From JBKBKN01 sp046294625 (GTDB lineage: Bacteria; Bacteroidota; Bacteroidia; M30B66), in NCBI GenBank assembly GCA_046294625.1, contig JBKBKN010000006.1, positions 83,648-147,647 of the forward strand: a DNA stretch of 64,000 nucleotides, written 5' to 3'. A program made the translations under genes and the position numbers. Position 1 is the first letter of the stretch; each line of letters begins with the position of its first letter. Shown here piece after piece: positions 1 through 9,001 of this stretch. The notes below the pieces were generated by a model, which had not been told where the DNA came from, made no database searches, and worked only from the letters and a program-made list of their open reading frames with translations.

Positions 1-117
1 ATTGATGAACGTCAATATGGGCCACAAATTGCTAATGTGAGTGAAGGACGCTCACCTGATGGTGCCACTGTTTGGACTTCTTTTAATAATCCTACCCCCG
101 GAGCAAGTAATCCATGA
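1..117 (+). CDS. C-terminal end of a lamin-tail-domain protein (5' partial)
   Basis: An open frame enters from the window's left edge and stops at TGA 115-117. The last 38 residues end in ..NNPTPGASNP, which closely resembles the end of the lamin-tail (LTD) domain in the downstream gene at 2047 (..TQPTPGASNS..). Unlike that protein it stops right after the LTD and carries no T9SS sorting tail. The stop overlaps the start of the next gene (ATGA), so the two are probably cotranscribed and translationally coupled. The rest of the protein lies outside the window and its function cannot be inferred. Confidence 0.7.
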   Translation: MDERQYGPQIANVSEGRSPDGATVWTSFNNPTPGASNP

Positions 118-839
118 ATACAAAATTATTGATTTATGTGGCCGCAATCATTATTGTAGCTTCAGCTAATGCGCAAGAAAAAGTAAAACTTAAGCCGGTT
201 GAAAAAATGGTGGTTCATGTCAAAGAGCCATCTGATATTTGCCTTTCGCCGGATCAGAAACATTTTTTTATTGTAAGCGACGATGGTATGCTGGTGAAAA
301 CCAATTTGGATTTTCGTCCGGTGCAAACGGCCGCAAAGGAGCTTTATGATCCAGAAGCGGTGTATGCTGATGATAAATTTGTATATGTAGTTGAAGAAAG
401 AACCAGAAATTTGCTGCTGTTTGATATTCATACTTTGGATGTTGCTCGAATAATCACCTATCCATACAATGGTGGAAGAAACAAAGGCTATGAAGCATTT
501 ACTTTTAATGCAGCTAAGGATAAATTTATCATGTTGACGGAAAAAGAACCAATTTGGATTTTTGAGTTAGACAAGCAACTACACTTAGAAAACCAACTGG
601 AATTCAAGTACAAAGGTGACATTTCTGCTGCTGCTTTTCATCAAAATAAATTGTGGCTTTTAAGCGATGAGAACATGGAAATTCTTCAGCTTAATCCGCA
701 CACTTACCAAATAGAAAAAATTTACAGTATCCCGGTTATCAACCCGGAAGGCTTAACATTTATGCCTGATGGCCGATTGGTAGTGGTTTCTGATGATATG
801 CAAAAGGCCTATTTTTTTAACCTAAGCCCAAGTTTTTAA
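114..839 (+). CDS. SdiA-regulated-type beta-propeller, exported
   Basis: 241 residues with a clear signal peptide (1-20, cut after ASANA). The remainder has propeller-like repeats: PSDICLSPDQKHFFIVSDDG near 38, DPEAVYADDKFVYVVEE near 80, and EGLTFMPDGRLVVVSDD near 212. This spacing and the E-[AG]-[LF] motifs match the SdiA-regulated / phytase-like esterase family (PF06977). Those proteins are periplasmic or secreted six-bladed propellers whose substrates are mostly unknown. It starts inside the stop of the preceding lamin-tail gene and ends 6 bp before an OprO/P-type porin, so it looks like the middle gene of a surface operon. A role in using phosphate esters is inference from the neighbours only. 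Confidence 0.75.
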   Translation: MNTKLLIYVAAIIIVASANAQEKVKLKPVEKMVVHVKEPSDICLSPDQKHFFIVSDDGMLVKTNLDFRPVQTAAKELYDPEAVYADDKFVYVVEERTRNLLLFDIHTLDVARIITYPYNGGRNKGYEAFTFNAAKDKFIMLTEKEPIWIFELDKQLHLENQLEFKYKGDISAAAFHQNKLWLLSDENMEILQLNPHTYQIEKIYSIPVINPEGLTFMPDGRLVVVSDDMQKAYFFNLSPSF

Positions 840-845
840 TTACCC

Positions 846-2021
846 ATGAAGAATATTTACTCTTTACTTAGCCTTTGTTTATTGTGTTATTTAGGAACTC
901 AAGCTGGATTGAATGCACAAATATCGATTTCAAATGGCGTTCATTCGCTTGAAATTAGCGGGGCTATTTCCACTTATTACAATCATCGTGTATTAAAAGA
1001 AGGCGAGTTGAATAAACGTAAAGATCGATTTCGTTTGCGCGATGCTCAGCTTCAGATAGAAGGTCGTGTGAGAAATCATATTGAATATGAATTTCAAATT
1101 GACTTTGCCGATTTGGCATTAGGTGGCTTAGACCCTGAAAACCCGGGTATAATGGATGGCTACATTATATACAAAGGAATAAAAGCATTTGATATTCGTG
1201 CGGGCTATGGAAAAGTACCTTATTCGCGCACTTCTTTAGTTCCTTTTATCTATTCTCCATATTGGCAAAGAGCTGAAATGCTGCGTGGGGAGATATTTTC
1301 TAGACGAGATGTTGGATTGTCACTGGAGAAAACTTTTTTCCGTCAGCTTATCAATGTGATGGCCGGAGTGTATACCGGACTTGGTGAAGTTACGCTTAGA
1401 GGCGATAATGACCCTAGCGGACAACCTGAATATATTGGAAGGGTGGAATTTGCTTACCCATCTCGTTTTCGTTACCGAGATATTGATACCCGCGTATCTC
1501 CCATCCCTATGTTTGTAATAGGAGCCAATGGTAGATATGCCAATAAGCGTCTTCCTACGGGAACATTCTTTCCTCAAGGCTCCGGTGCAGAGTACGGGAT
1601 CAAAGTAATTGATGGTGAGCGACTCGTGTATGGGATGGACATGGCATTTCAGTGGAAAGGTTTCTCAACGCAATTTGAAATTCATCAAATGCGTGCTACA
1701 CCACAAAATCCCAATAGTGCTTTATTGCAGGGAATACCCTTTGATCGCACGCAGGGTTATTTCCTTATGGGAGGTTATCTTGCACAAATGAATTATTTTT
1801 CCAAACCTTTGCGTAGTATTTTCTCTATCCGATTTGAAGAAATGGATCTCAACGATCTTGTGCCCGGCAATAACCAGCGCTTGTCGGCAGCTTTCGCTTA
1901 CCAAATAGAAGGCTTTCGGTCTATGATCAAAGCACAATACTTCAATATTTTAAGAGAAGAATCAATTGACCCCTTACGCTGGACAGAACAGTTCAGGATA
2001 GGGTGGCAATGCCAATTTTAA
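846..2021 (+). CDS. OprO/OprP-like outer-membrane porin
   Basis: 391 residues with a signal peptide (1-25, ending GLNAQ) and a barrel pattern: alternating hydrophobic/polar strands, a FRLRDAQLQIEGRVRNHIEY segment near 63, and a C-terminal aromatic residue (..RIGWQCQF) as expected for an outer-membrane beta-barrel. The RAGYGKVPYSRTSLVPF segment near 119 and the overall order resemble the phosphate-selective porin O/P family (PF07396). In Bacteroidota this family covers general anion or unknown specificities, so phosphate transport is not proven. It lies 6 bp after the propeller gene and 25 bp before the lamin-tail T9SS gene, all on one strand. Confidence 0.8.
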   Translation: MKNIYSLLSLCLLCYLGTQAGLNAQISISNGVHSLEISGAISTYYNHRVLKEGELNKRKDRFRLRDAQLQIEGRVRNHIEYEFQIDFADLALGGLDPENPGIMDGYIIYKGIKAFDIRAGYGKVPYSRTSLVPFIYSPYWQRAEMLRGEIFSRRDVGLSLEKTFFRQLINVMAGVYTGLGEVTLRGDNDPSGQPEYIGRVEFAYPSRFRYRDIDTRVSPIPMFVIGANGRYANKRLPTGTFFPQGSGAEYGIKVIDGERLVYGMDMAFQWKGFSTQFEIHQMRATPQNPNSALLQGIPFDRTQGYFLMGGYLAQMNYFSKPLRSIFSIRFEEMDLNDLVPGNNQRLSAAFAYQIEGFRSMIKAQYFNILREESIDPLRWTEQFRIGWQCQF

Positions 2022-2046
2022 TTTTTTAATTCATAACCATTTAATC

Positions 2047-3834
2047 ATGAAAAACAAATTACTTATCGCTTTCACCTTGTTGCTCTCTCTGACAGGAATG
2101 ACACAAACTCCAGGCCCGGGTAGCTTGGCATTTATCGGTTTTCAAAACAATGCCCCTGATGGATTTGCGGTTGTTTTATTGCAGAATTTTCCGGGAAATC
2201 AGGTAATTTATTTCACAGATAATGGGTGGAGCGGTACGGCACTATTTAGCAATGAACAAACCATTGAGTGGACTATACCTGCTCAGGGACTTCCAGCAGG
2301 CACTACAGTGCAGTTTAGAGATGACCAGAATGGTGGTACAATTGTAACCCCACAAACGTCCGGAACAGTTTCAGGGGTATTAAACAATTTATCTGCTGCC
2401 GGCGAACAAATTCTGGCTTATACCGGCTCACCTTCTAACCCTTCATTTATTGCCGCAATTAGCTCAAGTAATTGGATTGATGTGTGCAATTCAGTAGGGG
2501 AGGGTAATACCAACACGACCTGCTTACCAGCCCCCCTGATTCAAGGAGTAAATGCTTTTGAGTTTACCGGTTTATCAACACCTATTACCAATGGTTTTTT
2601 CAACCTGTCAAATTTCAGCGGCTCAGCTGCAGACCTTCTGGCATTGATTATGAATGTGAACAATTGGACATTGAATAATAACACTTCCGTATCTGGTTTT
2701 CAAAATTGGCCTGCATGGAACTTTGTGTTTGGGGCAGGAGGAAGTTCTATTGTTCAGTTCGCCAGCACTTCGCAAACTGTTTTAGCTAATTCGACTCCAA
2801 TCAATGTGGGTGTGAATATACTTCCGGCATCAACTGTCAATGGTCAGATTTCATTGGCTTACACGCTAAGTCAGGGATTGTCAAACACAGATTTCAGCAT
2901 CAACCAAACTGTAGCAGGAAATACATTTAATTTAGACGTTACCACCGGAACTGATGAACTAGGATTTCAGATAACTTTAGATGAAGACTTGGCTGATAAT
3001 TTAAGTGAACCGCAAACGATTACCTTCTCTATTACGAGTACATCCAATGCAAATGCTTTGCAAATTGGCGCTGTAAATACATTTATTTTAACCATCAATC
3101 CAGCTCCTAGTGTTGAAACTCCAGTGCTGTTTATCAATGAATTTATGGCGCAGAATACTCTAACCATTGCTGATGAGAATGGCGAATTTGACGATTGGAT
3201 AGAGATCTATAATCCAAGCAATTTTGAAGTTGATTTGGCAGGCATGTATATAACTGACAACTTCGCCATGCCGATGAAGTATCAGTTCCCATTTGGCAGC
3301 GATTTAACCAAAATTCCGGCTAATGGATTCCGCTTGGTTTGGGCAGATAATCAAGATGCGCAAGGTCCAATGCATACAAATTTTGGCTTGTCTGTGAATG
3401 GCGAGGTGGTTGGTTTATATGCGAATGACGGAGTCACTGTAATTGACTCCATCAGCTTTGGACCGCAGCAAACCGATATTAGCTTTGGTCGTCAGCAGGA
3501 TGGTGCAATGCCTTGGGTATTTTTCACTCAGCCCACTCCGGGTGCGAGCAATAGTCCATCATCGATTAATAATCTTCTTTCAGAAAACATTAACCTTTTC
3601 CCTAATCCTGCTTCGAGCCAGGTATTTCTGTTCAATAAATCTGAGCAAATCAATCAGGCGCGCATCATTATTTCAGATGTCCAGGGAAGACAGCACGTAA
3701 GCCTAAGTCAAATAACGATTTATCCCTTCAGTGGAATAGCGCTTCCGGTCAATGAACTTTCATCCGGTGTTTATTTTGTTACGATTCAAAATGAAAATAT
3801 TTTCAGCACGCATCGTTTGGTGATTCAGAAATAA
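2047..3834 (+). CDS. lamin-tail-domain protein with T9SS type A sorting tail
   Basis: 595 residues. A signal peptide (1-19) is followed by a module of about 210 residues beginning PGSLAFIGFQNNAPDGFAVV with FTDNGWSG, a type seen at the N-terminus of secreted nuclease-like and adhesin-like proteins. A Calx-beta-like Ig segment follows (about 235-345), then a lamin-tail domain (about 362-505, FINEFMAQN .. DWIEIYNPS .. TPGASN), and a C-terminal sorting domain (from LFPNPASSQVF, ending LVIQK). The tail marks it for export and surface attachment by T9SS. No catalytic domain is recognisable, so it is probably a structural or adhesive surface protein. It is the last gene of the cluster and a terminator follows. 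Confidence 0.88.
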   Translation: MKNKLLIAFTLLLSLTGMTQTPGPGSLAFIGFQNNAPDGFAVVLLQNFPGNQVIYFTDNGWSGTALFSNEQTIEWTIPAQGLPAGTTVQFRDDQNGGTIVTPQTSGTVSGVLNNLSAAGEQILAYTGSPSNPSFIAAISSSNWIDVCNSVGEGNTNTTCLPAPLIQGVNAFEFTGLSTPITNGFFNLSNFSGSAADLLALIMNVNNWTLNNNTSVSGFQNWPAWNFVFGAGGSSIVQFASTSQTVLANSTPINVGVNILPASTVNGQISLAYTLSQGLSNTDFSINQTVAGNTFNLDVTTGTDELGFQITLDEDLADNLSEPQTITFSITSTSNANALQIGAVNTFILTINPAPSVETPVLFINEFMAQNTLTIADENGEFDDWIEIYNPSNFEVDLAGMYITDNFAMPMKYQFPFGSDLTKIPANGFRLVWADNQDAQGPMHTNFGLSVNGEVVGLYANDGVTVIDSISFGPQQTDISFGRQQDGAMPWVFFTQPTPGASNSPSSINNLLSENINLFPNPASSQVFLFNKSEQINQARIIISDVQGRQHVSLSQITIYPFSGIALPVNELSSGVYFVTIQNENIFSTHRLVIQK

Positions 3835-3858
3835 GCTGACAAAAATTCAAGCATTGAT

Positions 3859-3896
3859 AAAAAGCTGCAGATCATACCTGCGGCTTTTTGTTTTTT
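3859..3896 (+). terminator. Rho-independent terminator after the surface cluster
   Basis: A 12-bp stem (AAAAAGCTGCAG / CTGCGGCTTTTT, one G-T pair) with a 7-base loop, followed by G and six Ts. It lies 25 bp after the lamin-tail gene stop and has U-tract polarity for the plus strand. Confidence 0.85.
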
Positions 3897-3928
3897 AAAA
3901 ATGCATGTAGAGTCTTATTTTGCCATCA

Positions 3929-3978
3929 ACAAAAAATACTCTTGCGGGCATCCAATTATATTGGCAGAGAGAGGGATT
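3929..3978 (-). repeat. decayed second copy of the tRNA-Ser 3' end and terminator
   Basis: About 50 bases repeat 4086-4137 almost exactly. The copy covers the terminator hairpin, the spacer, the CCA and acceptor 3' strand of tRNA-Ser and part of the T arm (ending GGGATT). Differences are few: the hairpin carries ATACTC instead of ATGCCC, which breaks one stem pair, and the acceptor has one substitution and a 2-base deletion. Beyond GGGATT the sequence no longer resembles a tRNA. It is either the remnant of a tandem tRNA-Ser gene or a scar of integration at the tRNA 3' end. Confidence 0.7.
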
Positions 3979-4087
3979 AACCCACTTGATCCCTTGGATG
4001 GGGGGCTTCATTTCAATTTGATAAACTTCGTTTTTTATTTTTTATTTCCTTGTGTTCGCCCAAGCAAGCCTGGCTCCTGTCGGAAAC

Positions 4088-4108
4088 AAAAAATGCCCTT
4101 GCGGGCAT
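4088..4108 (-). terminator. terminator of tRNA-Ser
   Basis: On the minus strand a 6-bp stem, ATGCCC / GGGCAT, closes a GCAA tetraloop and is followed by a run of Ts. It begins about 10 bases after the encoded CCA of the tRNA. Confidence 0.85.
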
Positions 4109-4118
4109 CCAATTATAT

Positions 4119-4206
<88 letters not shown>

Positions 4207-4308
4207 GGCGGCAAAAGTACAAATACTCGCTTTATCTCCGTAAAAAAATGTAAATATCTCGTGAAAATTATTTTCTATGCTGAATATCAAGCGATTAAAA
4301 TGCTTGAT

Positions 4309-4316
4309 TAACTTTG
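4309..4316 (+). promoter_or_regulatory. candidate -7 element for the DUF2279 gene
   Basis: TAACTTTG matches the Bacteroidota -7 consensus TAnnTTTG and lies 7 bp before the ATG at 4324, implying a very short leader. I do not see a convincing -33 TTTG at the usual distance, so the call rests on one element. Confidence 0.35.
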
Positions 4317-4323
4317 TGGCTGC

Positions 4324-5247
4324 ATGGTCAGGTTGATACTTTTTTCTTTTTTACTCACTTTTTTTAGTCGGATATCTCCTTTGACCGCGCAGACCATTCG
4401 AAATGAAGGACAGGATACCTTGAACAACCCTTCAAAACTGCTTATCCCAGCATTGGCTTTGGCCTACACCGCCGGTATGTATGGCTTGTATCATGCCTGG
4501 TATAAGGACTATGATACCGGTAGTTTTCGCCTTTTTAATGATAATGCCGAGTGGCTTCAAATGGATAAGTTGGGGCACTTGACTACTTCGTGGTATTTGG
4601 GACTCGTTGGATACGAAGCCTTTAAGCTTGCAAACCACCCAGAAAAACGAGCTATCTGGTTAGGCGGTAGCATGGGAAGTATCTTTCTCACCGGCGTAGA
4701 AATATTTGATGGATTCTCGGAAGGATGGGGATTTTCCATAGGAGACGCCTTTGCTAACTTCTCAGGAAGTGCATTATTTATCTCGCAGCAATTGATCTGG
4801 AAATCTCAGCGGATCTCATTAAAATATTCTTATGCTCATTCTCCTTATGCACAAGTTAGACCTGAACTATTGGGCAGTGGTATGCTCTCTCGTGCTTTGA
4901 AAGATTACAATGGGCAACGTTACTGGCTATCGGTTAATCCTGCTTCGTTTTTTTCGAACGATGTTTGGATTCCATCATTTCTAAATATTGCTGTAGGGCA
5001 TGGAGCAAGCGGCATGCTTGGTGGGCATGACAATATTTGGTTTATCAATGGCCAGCTATTTGATTATAGTCAAATTACTCGATACAGGCAATGGTATCTG
5101 TCGTTTGATATAGATCTCACCAAGCTCAAAACACAAAACAAGTGGATGCGGATGCTTTTAAGCAGCTTTGGATTTATAAAATTTCCCGCCCCAGCAATCC
5201 AATATGATCGAATGACAGGATTTCGATTCCGGCCTTTGATGTTTTAA
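4324..5247 (+). CDS. DUF2279 family protein
   Basis: 307 residues with a signal peptide (about 1-22). Two or three hydrophobic segments contain the family pattern WLQMDKLGHLTTSWYLG (about 79), then EIFDGFSEGWGFSIGDAFAN (about 124). This fits DUF2279 (PF10043, YfiM-related), a Bacteroidota envelope family of unknown function in which the conserved DK.GH and D..N residues lie close to the membrane. The C-terminal 120 residues look like beta-strands. It ends tail to tail with pyruvate kinase, the two stop codons overlapping by 4 bp. Confidence 0.82.
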   Translation: MVRLILFSFLLTFFSRISPLTAQTIRNEGQDTLNNPSKLLIPALALAYTAGMYGLYHAWYKDYDTGSFRLFNDNAEWLQMDKLGHLTTSWYLGLVGYEAFKLANHPEKRAIWLGGSMGSIFLTGVEIFDGFSEGWGFSIGDAFANFSGSALFISQQLIWKSQRISLKYSYAHSPYAQVRPELLGSGMLSRALKDYNGQRYWLSVNPASFFSNDVWIPSFLNIAVGHGASGMLGGHDNIWFINGQLFDYSQITRYRQWYLSFDIDLTKLKTQNKWMRMLLSSFGFIKFPAPAIQYDRMTGFRFRPLMF

Positions 5248-6674
5248 TATACAAAGCTCAGTTTAAGCATATTGGATTTTCCAAACTCATGCATCGGAAT
5301 GCTTGCCATATTGATCACCAAATCATCTTCTTTCACATAACCTTTTTCTTTCAGGATATTTTGTAAATCATTGATAGTATCGTCGGTGCTTACCATTTTG
5401 TTGTAATGTAAGCCTTTCACACCCCATACTAAGCTTAATGTATTCAGAATAGATCTGTTGCTGGTGAAGATGAAGATACCACAATTAGGTCGGTAGCTTG
5501 ATAATTTAAAGGCTGAATAGCCCGAATGAGTCATAGCGATGATAGCGGCTACATTGGTATGCTCGGCTATTTTCACCGCATTGAAACAGATTAGATCTGT
5601 AATCATGCGCGTTTTGGTGGAAATAGGCTTATGGTCTTTATGGTAAATGCCTTCGAAAGATTCTACTTGCGAAATGATTTTTTGCACAGCCTGAATTACG
5701 CGAACCGGAAATTTCCCAACCGACGTTTCTCCACTTAACATAACTGCATCTGCGCCATCCATTACGGAGTTAGCCACATCATTCACTTCGGCCCGGGTAG
5801 GGTTGAAATTGGTAATCATACTTTCCATCATCTGTGTTGCAATAATGATGGGAATCGAGGCTTCGAGACACTTCTTAACAAGCATTTTCTGAGTAAGCGG
5901 AACTTTTTCCATTGGAATTTCCACACCCAAATCTCCACGAGCCACCATTAATGCATCAGTGTTGGCGATAATTTCGTCTATTTCGTCAATGGCTTCCGGT
6001 TTTTCGATTTTGGCCACTACTTTGGCGCTTTTTCCTTTGTCGGCAATGATTTTTTTCAACTCCAGAATGTCTGAAGCTTTTCTAACAAATGAAAGTCCAA
6101 TCCATTCTATATCGTTTTCAAGCGCAAAATCAAGGTCTTGCAGGTCTTTTTCGGTAAGACAGGGGAGAGAAACTTTGGTATTGGGCAAATTCACCCCTTT
6201 TTTTGACGACAAAGTGCCACCATGAGAAATCAAAGCTACCACTTCATCTTCTCGATTAGTCGATTCTACTGTGAGCAGAATTTTTCCGTCGTCTATTAAT
6301 ATCGTTTCGCCAGCCTGCACATCTTTAGGAAATTGAGGATAGGTGATATAGACTTTCTCCTTTGTACCAATGCATTTTTTGGTAGTGATTTTGATTTTCT
6401 CTCCGGTTTTTAAATCCACTCCATTGTTTTCCACTTCGCCAATACGCAATTTGGGTCCCTGAAGGTCTGCCAAAATCGCGGTGTAATAGTCGTTTTCGTG
6501 GTTAATTTCTCTGATGTAGTTGATTATTCGTCCATGGTCTTCATAAGCGCCATGAGAGAAATTGACACGGCAAACATCTACACCGGCTTCGATCAAATCT
6601 TTTAACACTTCCTTGCTTGATGTTGCTGGACCTAAGGTTGCAACAACTTTGGTTTTACTTTGAACTTTTGGCAT
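5244..6674 (-). CDS. pyk: pyruvate kinase
   Basis: 476 residues, the usual length. It catalyses the last glycolytic step, phosphoenolpyruvate plus ADP to pyruvate plus ATP, in the cytoplasm. Visible family features are KVVATLGPAT near the N-terminus, VCRVNFSHG (about 35), the B domain (about 70-170), the catalytic lysine motif VVAKIEKPEAIDEID (about 217), MVARGDLGVEIP (about 243) and MLSGETSVGKFP (about 312). The C-terminal allosteric domain is complete. Only 2 bp separate it from the stop of the IPExxxVDY-family gene upstream, so the two are almost certainly one operon, an arrangement typical of this phylum. Confidence 0.97.
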   Translation of the reverse strand: MPKVQSKTKVVATLGPATSSKEVLKDLIEAGVDVCRVNFSHGAYEDHGRIINYIREINHENDYYTAILADLQGPKLRIGEVENNGVDLKTGEKIKITTKKCIGTKEKVYITYPQFPKDVQAGETILIDDGKILLTVESTNREDEVVALISHGGTLSSKKGVNLPNTKVSLPCLTEKDLQDLDFALENDIEWIGLSFVRKASDILELKKIIADKGKSAKVVAKIEKPEAIDEIDEIIANTDALMVARGDLGVEIPMEKVPLTQKMLVKKCLEASIPIIIATQMMESMITNFNPTRAEVNDVANSVMDGADAVMLSGETSVGKFPVRVIQAVQKIISQVESFEGIYHKDHKPISTKTRMITDLICFNAVKIAEHTNVAAIIAMTHSGYSAFKLSSYRPNCGIFIFTSNRSILNTLSLVWGVKGLHYNKMVSTDDTINDLQNILKEKGYVKEDDLVINMASIPMHEFGKSNMLKLSFVY

Positions 6675-6676
6675 AC

Positions 6677-7069
6677 TTATAAAAACAGATTTTCTTTTGA
6701 TTTTAAATGGTCAACATTCATTTCTGCGCTGAAAATCACAGAATTGATATTTCGTAGTTTTTTGGCAATCTCTTTTCCATCGATAAAATCGATTTCTCCG
6801 CTGATTCGCAGGAAGTAATCATATTTTCCTGCATCATAAAGCAGCAATCCTGCCGGATGATAATTGGCAATGAGCATAAATTCAAGCATCTCATCTTCAT
6901 CTTCGTAGAAAAAGGTAGAATAACTTCCCATGACATTTAGCTTTTGATTAAATACTTCAATATCATCTGTTCGCTCTAAGTCGATGTTGAGTTCTTGATT
7001 GATTTTAAAGCAAATCTTATAGTCAATCTCCTGAGAGTTGATTCCTATCAGCTTGATTTTTAACTTCAT
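6677..7069 (-). CDS. IPExxxVDY-family protein with altered motif
   Basis: 131 residues from the chosen ATG; an in-frame ATG at 7126 would add 19 basic residues. I prefer 7069 because relatives begin just before a short strand like MKLKIKLIG. The recognisable pattern is a first half with DYKICFKINQELNIDL, then YDYFLRISGEI, then INSVIFSAEMNVDHLKSKENLFL at the end. This C-terminal V.LKSKxNLxF ending and the position directly upstream of pyruvate kinase are characteristic of the Bacteroidota IPExxxVDY family. The name-giving motif reads YDAGKYDY here, so IPE is lost while the DY is kept. Function is unknown. Confidence 0.72.
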   Translation of the reverse strand: MKLKIKLIGINSQEIDYKICFKINQELNIDLERTDDIEVFNQKLNVMGSYSTFFYEDEDEMLEFMLIANYHPAGLLLYDAGKYDYFLRISGEIDFIDGKEIAKKLRNINSVIFSAEMNVDHLKSKENLFL

Positions 7070-7215
7070 GTCGCCGCCGAGACTTTGCTTCTTCGATTTC
7101 ATGCTTTTTATGCGAGCAAGATACAAATTATGTCTAAGCGCATGGCAAAATTAATCCAAAATGTCATTTATACACTAAGATGTTTCTTTTCCTGTGAATC
7201 AATTTTTTAGAGCAA

Positions 7216-8940
7216 TTACTCTTTCAAGAATCTGGCAGTAAAGATCTGTTTGCCGGTATTCATTTTGAGCACATAGGCGCCTGAATGTAGCTGATTTACA
7301 TCAATATATCCTTTGCTATCTAGCAGGTGTACTTTTATATGCTCTACTTTTCTACCACCTAAATCATACACTCCTATTTCTAAATTTTGGACTTGATGAT
7401 GGTCAAATTCGAAAAAAAGGTGGTTGAAAACCGGGTTGGGGTAAAGCCTGATGCTGTGATCATTTTTAAATACTTCCGACACATGTAAAGAGCCCCCGCT
7501 GATGGTGTTAAACATCCACAAAAAAGCTTGATAAAAGTGGTTAACCACATCGTGATCGTGAACGATAAGTGTATTTTCATCATTTCTGTTTTCGGCATTG
7601 TTGCTCCAGTTGTGTGAGCCGGTGAGCACTTGGGGGTCACTTTGCGGTGCAAAATGATCAACAAATAAGAATTTATGATGCATGGTGCCTTCAAAACCAT
7701 TCTTGGAAATCATTTGCCCTGCTGGCAAGCCCTGACGAAGTAATGCCCAAACTGCAGGAGCCGGGGGAGAAGCAAGTGAATCATCAGTGATACCGTAAGT
7801 TCGACTGATTCCTTGGTTCACTTTATTGATAATGGCCGAAGCAAGGTCGTTTCTTGTAATAATCATTGAAGCGAAAAAGATGTCGCTGTTGGCGGAATTG
7901 ATGGTATTAATAAGCTGCTGATTGGTGCCATCGGTGGGGCTAAAGTAAAGTCTGATCAATCTGCCTCCCACAATGAAAGATTTTGGCGTATTATCTGTTT
8001 TGTCGGGACCAAATCGGGCATTGGCGCTATTGGGCTGTGCTCCTGTGCTGCCAAACATTTCTTCAAATTCGATAGTGAAAGCTCTTGCCAAAGCCTGATC
8101 TTGCACAAGTATGGCGTTGTTTTCGTCGGGACCATTGAGCTGAGCCACGGTCCAATTGGTGGAGCCGGTCCAAACCAATGGTTTTCCCGGATCGGGCGAT
8201 TCCACATCAATCACCATGAATTTATTGTGCATTAGGCCATAGTTAAAGCCAACTCTGCTTGGAATTCTTCCTATGGCGCTATTCAGGTTATTGATCATCA
8301 AATTGCTGGCTTCAGCATCATAAACTATTCGAACTCTCACACCTCTGTTATGTGCATTATTCAAAGCTTCTGCAAAATTGGCCACAGCATTTGACGAGGT
8401 CGTGTTGTAAATGGCTATATCAATAGTGGATTCCGCACGATTGATGAAGGATACAATAGTATCATCGATTGCCCTATCGAGAAATTGAGCAGGCGAAAAG
8501 GTGGCGGCACCTGTGTTAACGGGATGATTGAAAAAAACTTTTATTCTTCCTGATGATAGCGATTTTGTAGCAAAAAAGTAGTCGCGGCTTCTTGTGGAGT
8601 CGCCATTGATTACACAGCCGAATCTAAATGCGTATATCTGGCCTTGTTCACCCTGTTGGAATTGATATTTTTGATGAGAGCTTTTGTTGTTTAATCCTTC
8701 AATTTTATAATTTGTTTGATCGTGTCTTCTCCATTCTATCCATTCGCATAGTGGTTCGGCCTGCCAATGGATTTGAAATCCATTTTCGTGTATGAATTCG
8801 ATTTCAGGTTCGCAGGAGAGCTTATAGTGCTGTGAAAATGAATTTTTACCAGTAAAAAAAATGATGACGAGTGCCAGGGCTACTTGCTTACAGCTATTTA
8901 TCAAGTGACAATCGCAAAATGAAAAGATCTTTAAATGCAT
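7216..8940 (-). CDS. phospholipase D-like protein with T9SS sorting tail
   Basis: 574 residues. A hydrophobic N-terminal segment (about 15-37) serves as export signal. Two PLD-type half-domains each carry an HKD motif: HNKFMVID near residue 237 followed by TGSTNWT, and HHKFLFVD near 420 followed by TGSHNWS. The pair forms one active site, so hydrolysis of phosphodiester bonds in phospholipid or nucleic acid is expected. The C-terminus (YPNPVFNHLFFEF .. LHSGAYVLKM .. ARFLKE) is a T9SS type A sorting domain, so the enzyme should be exported to the surface or medium. Whether it acts on lipid or DNA cannot be decided from sequence. Confidence 0.88.
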   Translation of the reverse strand: MHLKIFSFCDCHLINSCKQVALALVIIFFTGKNSFSQHYKLSCEPEIEFIHENGFQIHWQAEPLCEWIEWRRHDQTNYKIEGLNNKSSHQKYQFQQGEQGQIYAFRFGCVINGDSTRSRDYFFATKSLSSGRIKVFFNHPVNTGAATFSPAQFLDRAIDDTIVSFINRAESTIDIAIYNTTSSNAVANFAEALNNAHNRGVRVRIVYDAEASNLMINNLNSAIGRIPSRVGFNYGLMHNKFMVIDVESPDPGKPLVWTGSTNWTVAQLNGPDENNAILVQDQALARAFTIEFEEMFGSTGAQPNSANARFGPDKTDNTPKSFIVGGRLIRLYFSPTDGTNQQLINTINSANSDIFFASMIITRNDLASAIINKVNQGISRTYGITDDSLASPPAPAVWALLRQGLPAGQMISKNGFEGTMHHKFLFVDHFAPQSDPQVLTGSHNWSNNAENRNDENTLIVHDHDVVNHFYQAFLWMFNTISGGSLHVSEVFKNDHSIRLYPNPVFNHLFFEFDHHQVQNLEIGVYDLGGRKVEHIKVHLLDSKGYIDVNQLHSGAYVLKMNTGKQIFTARFLKE

Positions 8941-9001
8941 GGTTCAAAATTAGGCAATTGTTAGCATCTCAAGTAAAACAGATTTATATTGAGAAAGTTA
9001 A

